Part shown: piece after piece, positions 1 to 9,078 of the stretch
Numbering within the stretch: the stretch's first letter is position 1
Layout of the letters: each line of letters opens with the position of its first letter
Source of the DNA: Rhynchosporium graminicola
Taxonomy: Eukaryota; Ascomycota; Leotiomycetes; Helotiales; Ploettnerulaceae
Assembly (NCBI GenBank): GCA_900074885.1
Contig: FJUW01000016.1
Coordinates: 1,108,548 to 1,122,703 of the forward strand
Direction of reading: 5' to 3'
DNA length: 14,156 nt
Notes under the pieces: model-generated
What the model was told of the DNA's origin: nothing
The model's database searches: none
What the model saw: only the letters and a program-made list of their open reading frames with translations
Position numbers and translations under genes: made by a program

Positions 1-2596
1 TATTCTTTTCGTTAAGAAAGCTAATAGAAGTCTAAGATTCTATATCGACTTTCGCGCACTTAATAACTTCACGAGAAAGGATTAATATCTACTACTATTA
101 ATTAATAAAACGCTAGCTAGAATCTCTACTACTAAGATATTTACTAAACTAGATATTCGCTAGGCGTTCTACCGAATTCGAATAGATCTAGCCTCTAAAG
201 AGTATACGACCTTCCGGACTTATTATAGTATATATAAGTGTAAGGTACTCCCTTTCGGTCTAACTAATAGCCCTGCGATATACTAGCGATATATGAATAA
301 TATCTTATTCGACTACTTAGACGACTTCTATATAGTATATCTAGATAATATTCTGATCTACTCTAACGACTTACTATAGTATTAATTATACGTATATAAG
401 GTACTATAACGATTATAAGACGCTAGATTATAAGCCGACCTTAAGAAGTATGAATTTAACGTTACTCGCACTAAATACCTTAGATTTATTATCTCTACTT
501 CTAGGATCGAGGTAGACCCTAAGAAAGTTAATATTATATAATCTTAGAATTACCTAACGATAGTTAAAGGCGTATAATCGTTCTTAGGCTTTTATAACTT
601 CTACTAACGATTTATTAAGGACTACGGAATTATCACAAAACCTCTTATATAACTTACTAAAAATAATATATTATTTCAGTTCGCTAAGGAGTACAAAGAT
701 ACCTTTAATTACTTAAAGCACGCTCTTACTTCGGTACTACTCCTCTACTACTATTAGTAATATCTACCTTATATAATCGAAATAGACGCTAGTGATAGAG
801 TAATAGTAGGTATACTATCGTAATAGCACGATAAAGACTAGTTCCTAGTAGCTTACTTCTCTAAGATTATACTATCTGCCGAGCTCAATTACGCTATTTA
901 CAATAAGGAAATACTCGTAATTATACGATCTTTCAGTAACTAGAGATCTGAGCTCGTAGGCGTACTATATCAGATCCGTATCGTTACTAATTATAAAGCT
1001 CTTAAGTACTTTATAACCTCTAAATAGCTAAACGCACGATAAGCCTAATAAGTCGAGCTACTCGCAGATTATAACTTCATAATTACCTATCGACCTAGGA
1101 AGTATAATCTACTCGCTAACGCTCTCTCTCGCAGAATAGATAAATTAGATAACTAGAATAATACTAAAAGAACTTAGCGTTTATAGTAGCTACTACGCGA
1201 AGACTAAATCGATCTAGTACTACTTATAAGTAACCTCCGGAATAGCTCCGACTCTATAGATAACTTTAAGCTTATCAACGCCTTAGAAGTCGCTGACCTA
1301 TCGCTAGTCTTTTCTATAGTATAGTAAGTACTTAATACTAATCGTACTACGCTATTACTCTAAGCTCTACGGAAATAAGCTCTCTTTACTACTCCTAGAA
1401 AACTAACTATAGAAAAAGATCTTCTACTTTATAAAGGAAGACTAATCGTACCTAATATCTTACACTTTCGCACGCTACTTATACGCGAAGTATATAACCG
1501 ATTAGAAACTGCCTATCTAAGTGTAAAGAAGACCTTATAACTACTAGTATTATAATACTAGTAGTACGGAATCGCTTTAACTATTAACTAGTACTACTAT
1601 AACTATTATACTTACTAACGAATTTAAGTGCCGCGCGATAAGAAACCGGGCCTCCTCTAACCTCTGCCCGTACTATTACGTCTATAGGAGTATATTATAG
1701 TCGACTACTATAGCTTTAACCGCGATAAATATAGCTATAATAACGTTCTCGTATTTATCAACTATTTCAGTAAATAAGTAATTAGTATTCTATACCGAAA
1801 GACCTCTAATACGCGCGACCTTATAAAGCTTTACTTATACTACGTATACTACTATTTCGGAGCTCTATTGATAATTACCTCTAATAGAGAGCTTTAATTC
1901 GTTTCCCGTTTTTAAACTATAGTTATTATAATTCTCAGTACTAAAAGATAACTTTCTACAGTAAACTACCTGTAAATAGATAGCTAAATAAAGATCTATA
2001 ACTAATATCTCTAACGCAGATTATAACCTTTTATCTCTTACTATTAAGATAACTAGTCGGAATTCTTACCTATTATAGACTACGCCTAGATAACTCTCCC
2101 TTACGAATCCCTTAAAAGTCTCTTACCCTTTAAAGTCGTTCATAGATATATACCCTACGTTAATTAGAATTAGAAAGACCTACTTAACTCTACTACGCCT
2201 ACTAATAAGTTAAATACTTAGTAAACTCTAGATTACGCTAATCGCTTACGCGATACCTAGACTACCGCTTAATTAAGCTTCTAATATATATAAGCTAAGA
2301 TATCCTAATCCTATAATCGCTTACGCTATAAAGTCGACTTCACTATAGATAACCTTATCTAGCTAGATATACGCTACTTTACGAGTACTCGACCTAGCAA
2401 AAAACTCGACTTCCTAACTAACGGACCCTTCCGTGTAATTAAAAAGGTCAAAAGCTCTTATCGCCTAGAGCTCCCTACTAGTATAAAAGTATATAACGTA
2501 TTCCTTACTACTAAGCTATAGAAGCATCTAAACGACCCCTTACTAGGATAAACCTTACTACTACTATTACCTATTAATATTACTAGTAACAATAAA

Positions 2597-2760
2597 TAGG
2601 AGATCGAAGATATACTTGCGTGCCGTAAGTAGCGCAATAGCCTCTTATACCGAGTTTCCTAGTTAAATTAAGACGTCGATCTTATATAGTACGACGCTAT
2701 AGACATTAAATACGCTCCCGCTAAGCTATAATAATTCTACCTTAATAACCTAACGTAAGC
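2597..2760 (+). other. Chromodomain of element 1 pol
   Basis: After the integrase C-terminal region the frame reads (stop)EIEDILACRK, then LLYRVS(stop)LN, then a third stop followed by YDA. The three TAG codons at 2597, 2660 and 2687 sit where chromodomains have conserved Trp, and TGG to TAG is the RIP change. In chromoviruses this domain binds histone H3 methyl marks and steers integration to heterochromatin. The tail about 45 codons further on resembles the tail of element 2's chromodomain (a Lys-Ala ... Asp ... Asn-Tyr pattern), which supports the call for both. Confidence 0.8.
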
Positions 2761-2876
2761 TAGACCTCCTACTAGACTACTTAATTAGCTGAAAGCTTTC
2801 TACGATAGAATTAATAATTATAACTACCTTAATAGTAATAAGGAGATAGACTAACGCTCGAGGGCGAGCTTTTTTC

Positions 2877-2887
2877 GGAGGGAGGGG
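2877..2887 (+). other. Polypurine tract of element 1
   Basis: The purine run GGAGGGAGGGG lies directly before the LTR and is the expected plus-strand priming site for reverse transcription. It is also the last coding stretch of pol (codons cgg agg gag ggg). Having no CA or TG, it is immune to RIP and is intact. Confidence 0.8.
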
Positions 2888-3090
2888 TAATATAACGACT
2901 AGTTAAGTTTAGAGGTCTCTCCCTATTAGTAGAAACACTTACTACTAAGCGAGATTATACGAGTAGAGTTTAGAGGCCCCTTTTCATATATATACTTCTA
3001 TTCTCTCTCTACTTCTTTACTCCTTAGTTATAGATTCTTAAGTGATTCTTACTACTTCATATTCATAGTAATGTGAAGTCTTATTACTCA
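2888..3090 (+). repeat. 3' LTR of element 1 (3' boundary uncertain)
   Basis: The LTR starts right after the polypurine tract; the first bases TA are taken as a RIP-altered TG. Inside there is a TATA-like CATATATATAC at 2985-2995, followed by a CT-rich stretch typical of LTR transcription starts. The end is placed at 3090 (ACTCA) because this restores a TG...CA frame and a length near 200 bp. A shorter LTR ending near 3040 is also possible, since the copia gag frame on the other strand stays open past 3090. No 5' LTR is in the window for comparison. Confidence 0.6.
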
Positions 3091-4157
3091 GGTAGTTTTG
3101 AGACCTTTCTAGAGCAAGCGTCACATATACCGGAGGTAGAGCTATTATTAAAGTCTCTAATTTAATAATCGAGAGCTTAAAAGTAATAATAAACTTCTCT
3201 AGGGAGTTGAAATCGTTATACTAGAGCTTGACATAATCTTATATAGCGTTATATACTAGTATATTACTACCTCCTTTATACTGCGCTTATAAGGCCTCCT
3301 ATATATCTAATGCGGTAGTTTTACTAGTTGTATACGCGAGAGGTCCGGCCTTATAATTCAGCGTGATTGCTAGCTTCATTTAACTCTCTCTAGACTCCTA
3401 ATCTTACTATTTCTTAAGGGCTTTATTATCGACCTTATCGTCCTATTCGTCTACCTCTTTAGGCACGTAGTTACGAGATTTAATATTAAGAAACTTGCTG
3501 ATTCTATTAGTTTTAGTAATATTTAGTACCTTATCTTTCTATTCCGTATAGTTCTCTCCTCCCTTGAGCTTATAGCTATCTGCTAAGTTTAAAGACATAG
3601 AGCTACTTATCTTCTTGCGTTTATACGGCTCTAGCGTAGTTATAGTAATAGGTTCCGATTCCGGGTCTTCCGGATCCTCCTCTGGATAGTCCTAGGACGT
3701 CGAATTAGCGTCTACAGGAGGTAAATCGGGTATATTTTAAGTCCTGGGGACTTAGGTAGTAGCTTCCGGCGCTAGCGCGGAAAACTCTACACCTCGAGAT
3801 ACGATAATTTCGAAATCATCGACTTTAACTACTATACGAGTACGAGTATTAAGTACTATACAGCTTATTTATAGTATCTCTTCAATAGAGCTAGAGTTAT
3901 CGGAGTAAACTTCTTCGACTTCTTCTAATAATAGTAGCGTAAGTGCGATAGCTAAAGAACTCTCTCTACTAGCACTCTGCGCGACTATATTTACTATAGA
4001 AAGACGCGCTAGTTTAACTGACTATACGCGTATATTATACCTTAATCGGAAGCTCGTAACTTGAATCTCTACCCTTAGTACTAAGAAATAGTTCGACGCG
4101 TACTATTAAGAATCATAGTACTATTGCTTCTTTAAGTACTACTCTACTTCTAGCTAT
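3091..4157 (-). pseudogene. gag: Copia-type gag, 3' truncated, RIP-damaged
   Basis: From the surviving ATG at 3598 (minus strand) the frame reads MSLNLADSYKLKGGENYTE, then KDKVLNI, YVPKEVDE, MKLAITLNYKAGPLAY, TTALDI and LPPVYVTLA. This is the characteristic N-terminal gag domain of fungal copia elements (substrate-like L-x-G-x-E-N-Y-x-x-W, with the Trp now TAG). The same frame continues upstream, with few stops and only TAA/TAG, for about 185 codons to just past the PBS. It includes an acidic Pro-Glu-Asp stretch before KRKK. Gag may therefore begin well before 3598, with its first ATG lost to RIP. Downstream the frame runs into the LTR of element 1 without the expected zinc knuckle. Gag forms the capsid that packages element RNA; this copy is non-functional. 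Confidence 0.7.
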
Positions 4158-4158
4158 C

Positions 4159-4171
4159 GGGGCTTATAACC
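4159..4171 (-). other. Copia primer-binding site, initiator tRNA-Met anticodon arm
   Basis: The minus strand reads GGTTATAAGCCCC directly after the LTR end. With one TG to TA change undone, this complements the anticodon stem-loop of eukaryotic initiator tRNA-Met (CAT anticodon inside GGGCTCATAACCC). Copia-type elements are known to prime from the internal part of this tRNA rather than from its 3' end. The tRNA sequence is from memory. Confidence 0.7.
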
Positions 4172-4349
4172 TATCGTAAGGTTACGTTGATCTTCAGAGT
4201 AAGGTATAGAGTAGTTAAATGATATTAGTTATATTATAGTACTAATTACTATAGAGAGTCGACAGAAGATATTATCTAGGAATATCCGCACGGACTATGC
4301 ACGTGACTACAGTCACCTGATCCATGCTAAGACCCATATCCTCGCAACA
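4172..4349 (-). repeat. 5' LTR of the copia element, 178 bp
   Basis: The boundaries are set by TGTTG at 4349-4345 and by the PBS; the last two bases TA would be CA before RIP. The U3 part (about 4285-4349) is rich in unmutated CA and TG. It contains CACGTG at 4300-4305 and an inverted repeat GTGACT-AC-AGTCAC at 4303-4316. TA-rich sequence follows toward the PBS. No second LTR copy is in the window. Confidence 0.7.
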
Positions 4350-4518
4350 ATATAGTAGTTCCGGTTCTAGATATTCCAGATTTACTAGAAGCTCCGGAGA
4401 ACTTAAGAGAGAAAGCTAATAAAGTAGAAGTAATAGAGGAAGTAGAGTTTTAGATATAGCGTTATTACGAAGTATAATCAAGGGATTATCCTTAGTAATA
4501 AATTTTTAATACTAGTAA
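4350..4518. other. Spacer between element 2 pol and the copia LTR; 3' UTR or unrecognised LTR
   Basis: No coding frame is evident. On the minus strand it follows the pol stop of element 2, so it should hold that element's polypurine tract and 3' LTR. Yet I cannot find the LTR start seen in element 3 (TGACGACAG or a RIP-altered form), nor a clear purine tract. A CT-rich run around 4405-4440 resembles an LTR transcription-start region only in style. The copia element may have inserted here and displaced the LTR. Confidence 0.4.
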
Positions 4519-7500
4519 CTATAATAGTTTATTATCCTCTAAGTAACTATAGTTATCTATTCTATCTTCTTAGGCCTTAATCTACTAATCTAGTTTACGC
4601 AGAGGTCTAAGTTTACTTAAGCTAGTAGCGTAGAAGTCTCTAAGCTTATATAGAGTACTTATTAGATTAGAAGCGTTATACTAAGTTAGGTCCGGGTTAT
4701 AGCTTATCTAACTAACTTAGTACTTCAGATTACCTCTTAAGAGCTATATAGCGAGTATATCTTATAACTCTTACTCTTCTTAAGTAGCGATAACCTCTAG
4801 AGGTAAGTTTAGTAGCTCCTAGCTTAGTAATAAGTTATCCGGGTCCTTAAAGAGTAATTCGGAAGCGAATATATTATATATAGAAGATCCGGGGAGTAAA
4901 TCTAGCTTATAGGAGTATCTGATCTTAGCTAGGACTTAGTATAGTTCTACCTAGAGGCTAGATAGCTTCTTACTTAGCTAGTAATTCTTAAGGTTCCTTA
5001 TAGAGAGAAATACCTTATCTCTAACTTCCTAGTTAATACTATACTATTTCGGGTTAGTTATAGCGCTTATCTTCTACTAGATAGCTAGTATATTAGCTTT
5101 TATAACCTCGATAGCGGATTTAGTATATTTAGCTAAGGATTTAGTATTAGTATAATTAAGCTTCTCTTATAGTATCGATACGATAAGTTACTTCTAATCC
5201 TAGCTATTCTGTAGTAGTATATTATATTTAAGGGTATATAGCGCTATACTAATAGAATCATAAGGTAGAGTTACTTAAGCGCGGTCTATTATTAGTAGTA
5301 GTTCGCCTTAGTTACTCTAGTAATAATTAACAAAAGGTCTAAGGTATTAGTTAATATATTAGTTTATAATCTCTATTTATCTATTAGTTTACTAGTAGAA
5401 GAAGATAGAGAGCTTAACTTTAACTCTAATTATATAGTAAAACTCTTATTAGAAGGATAAGATAAACTGAGCTCCTTAGTTAGATATAATTAACTTAAGA
5501 GTATATTCGAAACGATATATCTATTAGATAAATAATATTATTATCCCGCAGGTATCGATATTATAATAGTATAGTATTAATATAGAGTCTTTCCTTAAGT
5601 AGTTAATAAATACTAGTATCCTATTAAATCCTTAGTTATTAGGCGGGAAGTCCTTAAAATCTATAGCTAGGTACTATATAGAGTAGCTAAGCACTAGTAA
5701 TAAGTAGAGGAATCCTTACTATTTTATCTGCTTCAGATAAGAATACTAGTAGGGGTAGTAATTATAAGTATACTATTTTATATCCGATACGAGTCCTTTC
5801 TAGTAGTAATAAGTAGAAATTATCTTAGCGGTCTTATAAGTATTTAGATAAGTAGAGGAAACTTAATCGTAGACTTTACTAATTAAATAGGTATATAGTA
5901 GGGTATAGTATTATATATATAGATAACTATTATAAAGTAGTAAACTATTATTAATAATATAGCTATTTTCTAATATATTCTATTTATTAGAGAATAATTC
6001 TTAGTTAAATTAATATAGTTTCTTAATCAAATTAAAGGAGTTACAAGCGGGTTCTGATAGCGTATTAGTCCCTAGCGATATTAAGTATATATAACTGATT
6101 TAATTAATATAATATTCAGCTAGCTTCGCGTTAATCTTAAGGTCTAAGTAATCTAAAGGTAATAAAACCTGAGATCTACTATCCTATTTCTATTATTCCT
6201 ATATCCTTAGGTCTTATTCTCTATAGCTAAGGATATTAGCTTTAGCGTTATCTTTACTAGATATATATATAATTTAGAAGTTAAATTCGGAAAGGAATTC
6301 TATCTATCTAGCTTACTTACTAGTTAGAACCTTAGTAGTTATAAAGTATTCTAAGGATCGATAGTCTATATATACGCTAGTATAGCGTTATAGAGATATG
6401 AGTTCTAGTCTCTATTTCTAGAAAGACTTAATAATAGTATATAATTCCTTATTATAGATCTTCTAGTTTAGTTCGTATTTATTAAGAATATAAGAGTAGA
6501 ATCTAATTAGATACTACTAGTTACTTTTATATAATTAGAAGATAACTCTAGTTATTATACTATTAGAGGTATTAGTTTCTAATTTAGTTTATAATTTAGG
6601 GTCGAAATAGTATAATTTCTATACTAATAGTAGCTATTAATATAAATCGTTAAAGGATTTCTTATAATTATTAGTGAAATTCTATAGTATTATAGGCCTA
6701 GTAAGTATTAAGAGAGGTTTAGTAATAAGGCCGAAATTCCGAATAAATTAATAGTAGAACTTATAGAATCCTAGGAAAGATTTTATAGCTATTACTATTT
6801 CGGGGTACTTCTAGTCTACTAATAGTACTATCTTCTCGGGATCTAGCTCGATTCTATTAATAATAATAATATATCCGAAGTATTTAGTCTAAGTAATATA
6901 GAACTCGCTTTTCTTAATATTTACCTAGAGTCCGGCTTCTATTAAGCGTTATAGTACTAATTTAATATATTCCTTATATTCTTAGAGTATTTCCGAGTAT
7001 ATAAGAATATTATCTAAGTAAGTTATATAGAAATCGTCTAAGTAGTTTAGTAATATATTATTTATATATTATTAGTATATACTAAGTCTATTATAGAGCT
7101 TAAAAAATAATACTTTATATTTATAGGATCCGAAGCGGGTTCGGAAGGTAATATACTCCTCTAATTCGGGGTCTATATAGATATAATTAAATACTACCCG
7201 GATATCTAGTTTAATAAAGATTATTACTTTAGATATATAAGTTAAGAGCTTATTAATCCTAAGTATTAGATATAAATCCTTTCGAGTGATCGTGTTAAGC
7301 TTATGATAATCGATATAGAAGCGTAATCCTTTATCGGCTTTCTTAATAAATAATATAAGTAATATAAAGGGACTTTAGCTAGATTTAATAAATCCCTTAT
7401 TTAAGTTCTTTATAAGATAATCTTTAGTTACTTATAATTTATCTATAGATTACTAATATAAGAGCGAATATATATTAAGTAATAGTTCTTCTAGAATAAT

Positions 7501-8463
7501 TTTATAATTATATAAGCGATATAGCAGAAGAATATTAGAATCCTACTTAGAAAAAGCCTTCTTAAAAGTATAGTACTATTCTAGTAGCTTTTTAGCTATA
7601 AGTCGTTTAGTATCAGGATCCTTAGGGAAGTCGCTATTTAGATAGTCTTATAAGAGGTAGTCTATCTTATAGATACTAATAAAGAATAATTCAGAGCTTT
7701 TATATTTTATATTAAAATAAAAAGCTATAATATTAATTTAATAAATTAGAATTAGTTTCTAAGTCCTTAGAGGTTAAGAGAAATACTTATAGTAGAGTTT
7801 TAGCGCAAGTACTTTTCTCGATAAATTCGGAGCGGAAAAGAGTTCGGATTCCTTAGCGATAAGCGGAAATAAGTTAAATAGTAAGAATAATATATTAATA
7901 TATTATATCGCTATTATTTAGGGTAATTAGCGTTAATCTAGCTAGTTTATAGCTAAGTCCCGCGTATTAGTATCGATTTAGTAAGATCGATTAATACTAA
8001 GTTTATAAGGCGATAGAGTTATAATTATCTCCTTATTATATCAGAAAGTAACTAGATATTATTCCAGCTATAATAGCTTATAGTAGAGCGTATCTAGCTT
8101 AACTTGAAATCGTTATATCTATTTAATACTAATAATTATATCTTATTATCCTAAATCGAGAAGAATAAAAAAGTAATTATAAATACGCTTATTATTAATA
8201 GAAAAGTATAAATATATAAAATAGATAATATAAGTTCTAATAGACTATTAGAATCCACGTATTAGAATAGAATAGAGTAATAGCTCGATTTTAATACTAA
8301 GAGCTCCTAATAATTATCTAGTAAGAGTATAATTAATAAATAGATAACTATTCGCTTTAGTATTAATTAAGCTATCTATAGAGACTCCTAGCTTATTTAT
8401 ACTAACTATAGTTAAGTATATGAATTACTTACTTCTTATTAGAGAGTTAAGGTTAAGATTAAA
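4519..8463 (-). pseudogene. pol: Element 2 pol (protease, RT, RNase H, integrase, chromodomain), full span, RIP-inactivated
   Basis: A single frame (codon starts divisible by 3 on the minus strand) holds from protease to chromodomain with no frameshift across nearly 4 kb. The protease Asp in the D-T-G-A motif is Asn at 8364-8362 and the Gly after Thr is Lys. RT has YLDN at 7020-7009. RNase H has Asn for its first Asp near 6573. The integrase second Asp (S-D-x-G) is Asn at 5481-5479, while the catalytic Glu codon is intact. The integrase C-terminal region follows, then the chromodomain (4779 to about 4640), and a tail ending at TAG 4521-4519. The many stops are all TAA/TAG. It is non-functional; its value is that it shows the whole pol of this family. 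Confidence 0.88.
4640..4779 (-). other. Chromodomain of element 2 pol
   Basis: The frame reads EE-stop-EL-stop-DILAI, then LLRGNLKY, then SYNPDLT-stop-YNASN. It matches the chromodomain pattern (W)xVEEIL...R.....YxVKWxGY....W, with Trp and Gln/Arg positions now stops or altered. It is similar in layout to the element 1 chromodomain. Confidence 0.75.
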
Positions 8464-8697
8464 GAGATTATACTTACGTAGACCTAAGAAAGAGTTTTTA
8501 TTTAAGCCTTATCGTTTCCCTCTAGTATTAGTCTAGATTCGGAGAGTATATCTTCTACTATTTCCTTAGTTACTCTCTTCTCTTTCGGAAATTTATCGAT
8601 TAATTAAACCTTAAGCGAGTTAGGGCAGTCTAGCTTAATATAATCGAGCTATCTATAGCTATAATACCTAAAGAGTTCTCCGATCGAGATAGTAATA
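8440..8697 (-). pseudogene. gag: Element 2 gag, C-terminal fragment
   Basis: Only the tail of gag is present, starting about 10 codons before the zinc knuckle. The frame then reads VTKEIVEDI, SESRLILEGNDKA and VSIISL, nearly the same as element 3. It ends at a double TAA near 8441, at the same place as in element 3. The frame is offset by -1 from the pol frame that follows. The 5' part is cut at the junction with element 3. Confidence 0.75.
8625..8666 (-). other. Zinc knuckle (CCHC) of element 2 gag, three of four ligands lost
   Basis: The frame reads R-Y-Y-S-Y, four residues, Y, four residues, C-P-N. This fits CX2CX4HX4C with Cys, Cys and His turned to Tyr by RIP, while the last Cys (TGC at 8627-8625) is unmutated. 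The knuckle binds element RNA during packaging. Confidence 0.75.
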
Positions 8698-8786
8698 TGA
8701 CGACAGCTCACCTGAATATCACATGAGAAGAAGGATAGATAATAGGGCCTAAGTTTATAGGTATCCTAGTAGAACTAGTATCAGAC

Positions 8787-8813
8787 CCGATATAGTATCG
8801 GACTAGTACTAGT
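8787..8813. repeat. Inverted repeat plus palindrome upstream of the TATA box
   Basis: CCGATA-TAG-TATCGG (8787-8801) is a perfect 6-bp inverted repeat with a 3-base loop. It is followed at once by the perfect 12-bp palindrome ACTAGTACTAGT (8802-8813). Placed directly before the TATA box, the pair could be a U3 control site or simply a result of TA enrichment. Confidence 0.6.
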
Positions 8814-8827
8814 ATATATATATAAAG
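8813..8827 (+). promoter_or_regulatory. TATA box of the element 3 LTR
   Basis: TATATATATATAAAG lies in the middle of the LTR, upstream of a pyrimidine-rich run and of gag. This is the usual place of the polymerase II promoter in an LTR. RIP creates TA, so part of the run may be secondary. Confidence 0.55.
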
Positions 8828-8966
8828 TGCCTTATACTCTATCTCTCTTCTTCTTCTTTCCTTATCTTTTTATTTCCTTTATAATAAACTATATAAGATT
8901 ACTCTTAGCTTCTCTACTTATTTATTCTTACTTATATACTACCTTAAGTCTTATATCGTTATATTA

Positions 8967-9078
8967 AATAAAAAGATCAAGATAGCCGGAGATAGCTTAC
9001 TATAATATCTTACTACTAAGTTAGTTATTCGATAACTACTTATATATAGCTAAGATACTAGAGATCTCTCAGATAACT
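8967..9078 (+). other. Leader between LTR and gag of element 3
   Basis: A short stretch expected to hold the primer-binding site and packaging signal. I see no clear match to a tRNA 3' end, and RIP may have blurred it. An ATAGCC at 8982 could be a RIP-altered ATG opening an alternative frame that fades near 9290. Confidence 0.35.

Larger units (their letters stand above)
2..2890 (+). pseudogene. pol: Element 1 pol (RT, RNase H, integrase, chromodomain), 5' partial, RIP-inactivated
   Basis: One frame (codons starting at 2, 5, 8...) stays readable for 2.9 kb with no frameshift; it is broken only by TAA/TAG where Gln or Trp is expected. RT begins with FVKKANRSLRF, carries TKLDIR and LPFGL, and has YLDN in place of YLDD (Asn at 347-349). 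RNase H keeps its first Asp in IEIDAS (785-787) and runs to about 1140. The integrase zinc arm near 1480-1620 has lost His and Cys, which now read as Tyr. In the integrase core the first Asp survives (1703-1705), the second in TSDRG is Asn (1883-1885), and the expected Glu is Lys (1991-1993). A chromodomain follows from about 2597. The frame ends at TAA 2888-2890, the first bases of the LTR, so the polypurine tract is itself coding. It cannot produce protein. Confidence 0.9.
1..3090 (+). mobile_element. Element 1: 3' half of a RIP-degraded Ty3/gypsy chromovirus
   Basis: This is a retrotransposon remnant that enters the window inside the start of reverse transcriptase and ends with a 3' LTR. 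Domain order on the + strand is RT, RNase H, zinc-binding integrase N-terminus, integrase core, chromodomain, polypurine tract and LTR. That order (integrase after RNase H, chromodomain at the C-terminus) defines the chromovirus branch of Ty3/gypsy. Damage is almost only CA to TA and TG to TA, as expected from RIP. The protein frame resembles that of elements 2 and 3 only distantly, so this is a different family. The 3' end abuts a copia gag fragment read from the other strand, so either element 1 inserted there or the junction is a later break. The 5' LTR, gag and protease lie left of the window. Confidence 0.9.
3091..4349 (-). mobile_element. Ty1/copia retrotransposon, 5' end only (LTR, PBS, gag part)
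   Basis: Read on the minus strand, this piece has in order a 178-bp LTR starting TGTTG, a primer-binding site, and a gag frame with the signature of copia-type gag polyproteins. Protease, integrase and RT are missing because the sequence stops at the LTR of element 1. The piece is clearly less damaged by RIP than its neighbours: CA, TG and real ATG codons survive. The rest of the element, if it exists, should lie left of the window beyond element 1. Confidence 0.75.
4519..8697 (-). mobile_element. Element 2: chromovirus, gag-truncated, antisense sister copy of element 3
   Basis: A Ty3/gypsy chromovirus on the minus strand: gag tail with zinc knuckle, protease, RT, RNase H, integrase, chromodomain. 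From 8697 down to 5047 it matches element 3 (about 10506-14156) base for base in spacing. Every landmark tested obeys position = 19203 minus the element 3 position (zinc knuckle, protease, RT, integrase). Homology ends at about 8695-8698, where the LTR of element 3 starts. The gag front and 5' LTR are thus missing here, most simply because element 3 inserted into this copy. RIP damage is very heavy. It supplies the integrase C-terminus and chromodomain that element 3 lacks in this window. Confidence 0.9.
8698..8966 (+). repeat. 5' LTR of element 3 (3' boundary approximate)
   Basis: The start is set by TGACGACAG at 8698, where homology between elements 2 and 3 stops. The first 35 bases keep CA and TG unmutated, unlike everything around. 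A hairpin and palindrome at 8787-8813 lead into a TATA box, then a long CT-rich run (8838-8880) typical of a transcription start. The end is placed near 8966, before the gag leader, from spacing alone. No second copy is in the window to prove it, and I could not identify a primer-binding site. Confidence 0.6.

Noticed and set aside
3600..4157. Possible host gene on the minus strand
   Set aside because: It is in phase with copia gag and lies between its PBS and the gag domain; an element origin is simpler.
8813..8822. TA microsatellite
   Set aside because: It is short, lies at the expected TATA position of the LTR, and is partly explained by RIP-made TA enrichment.
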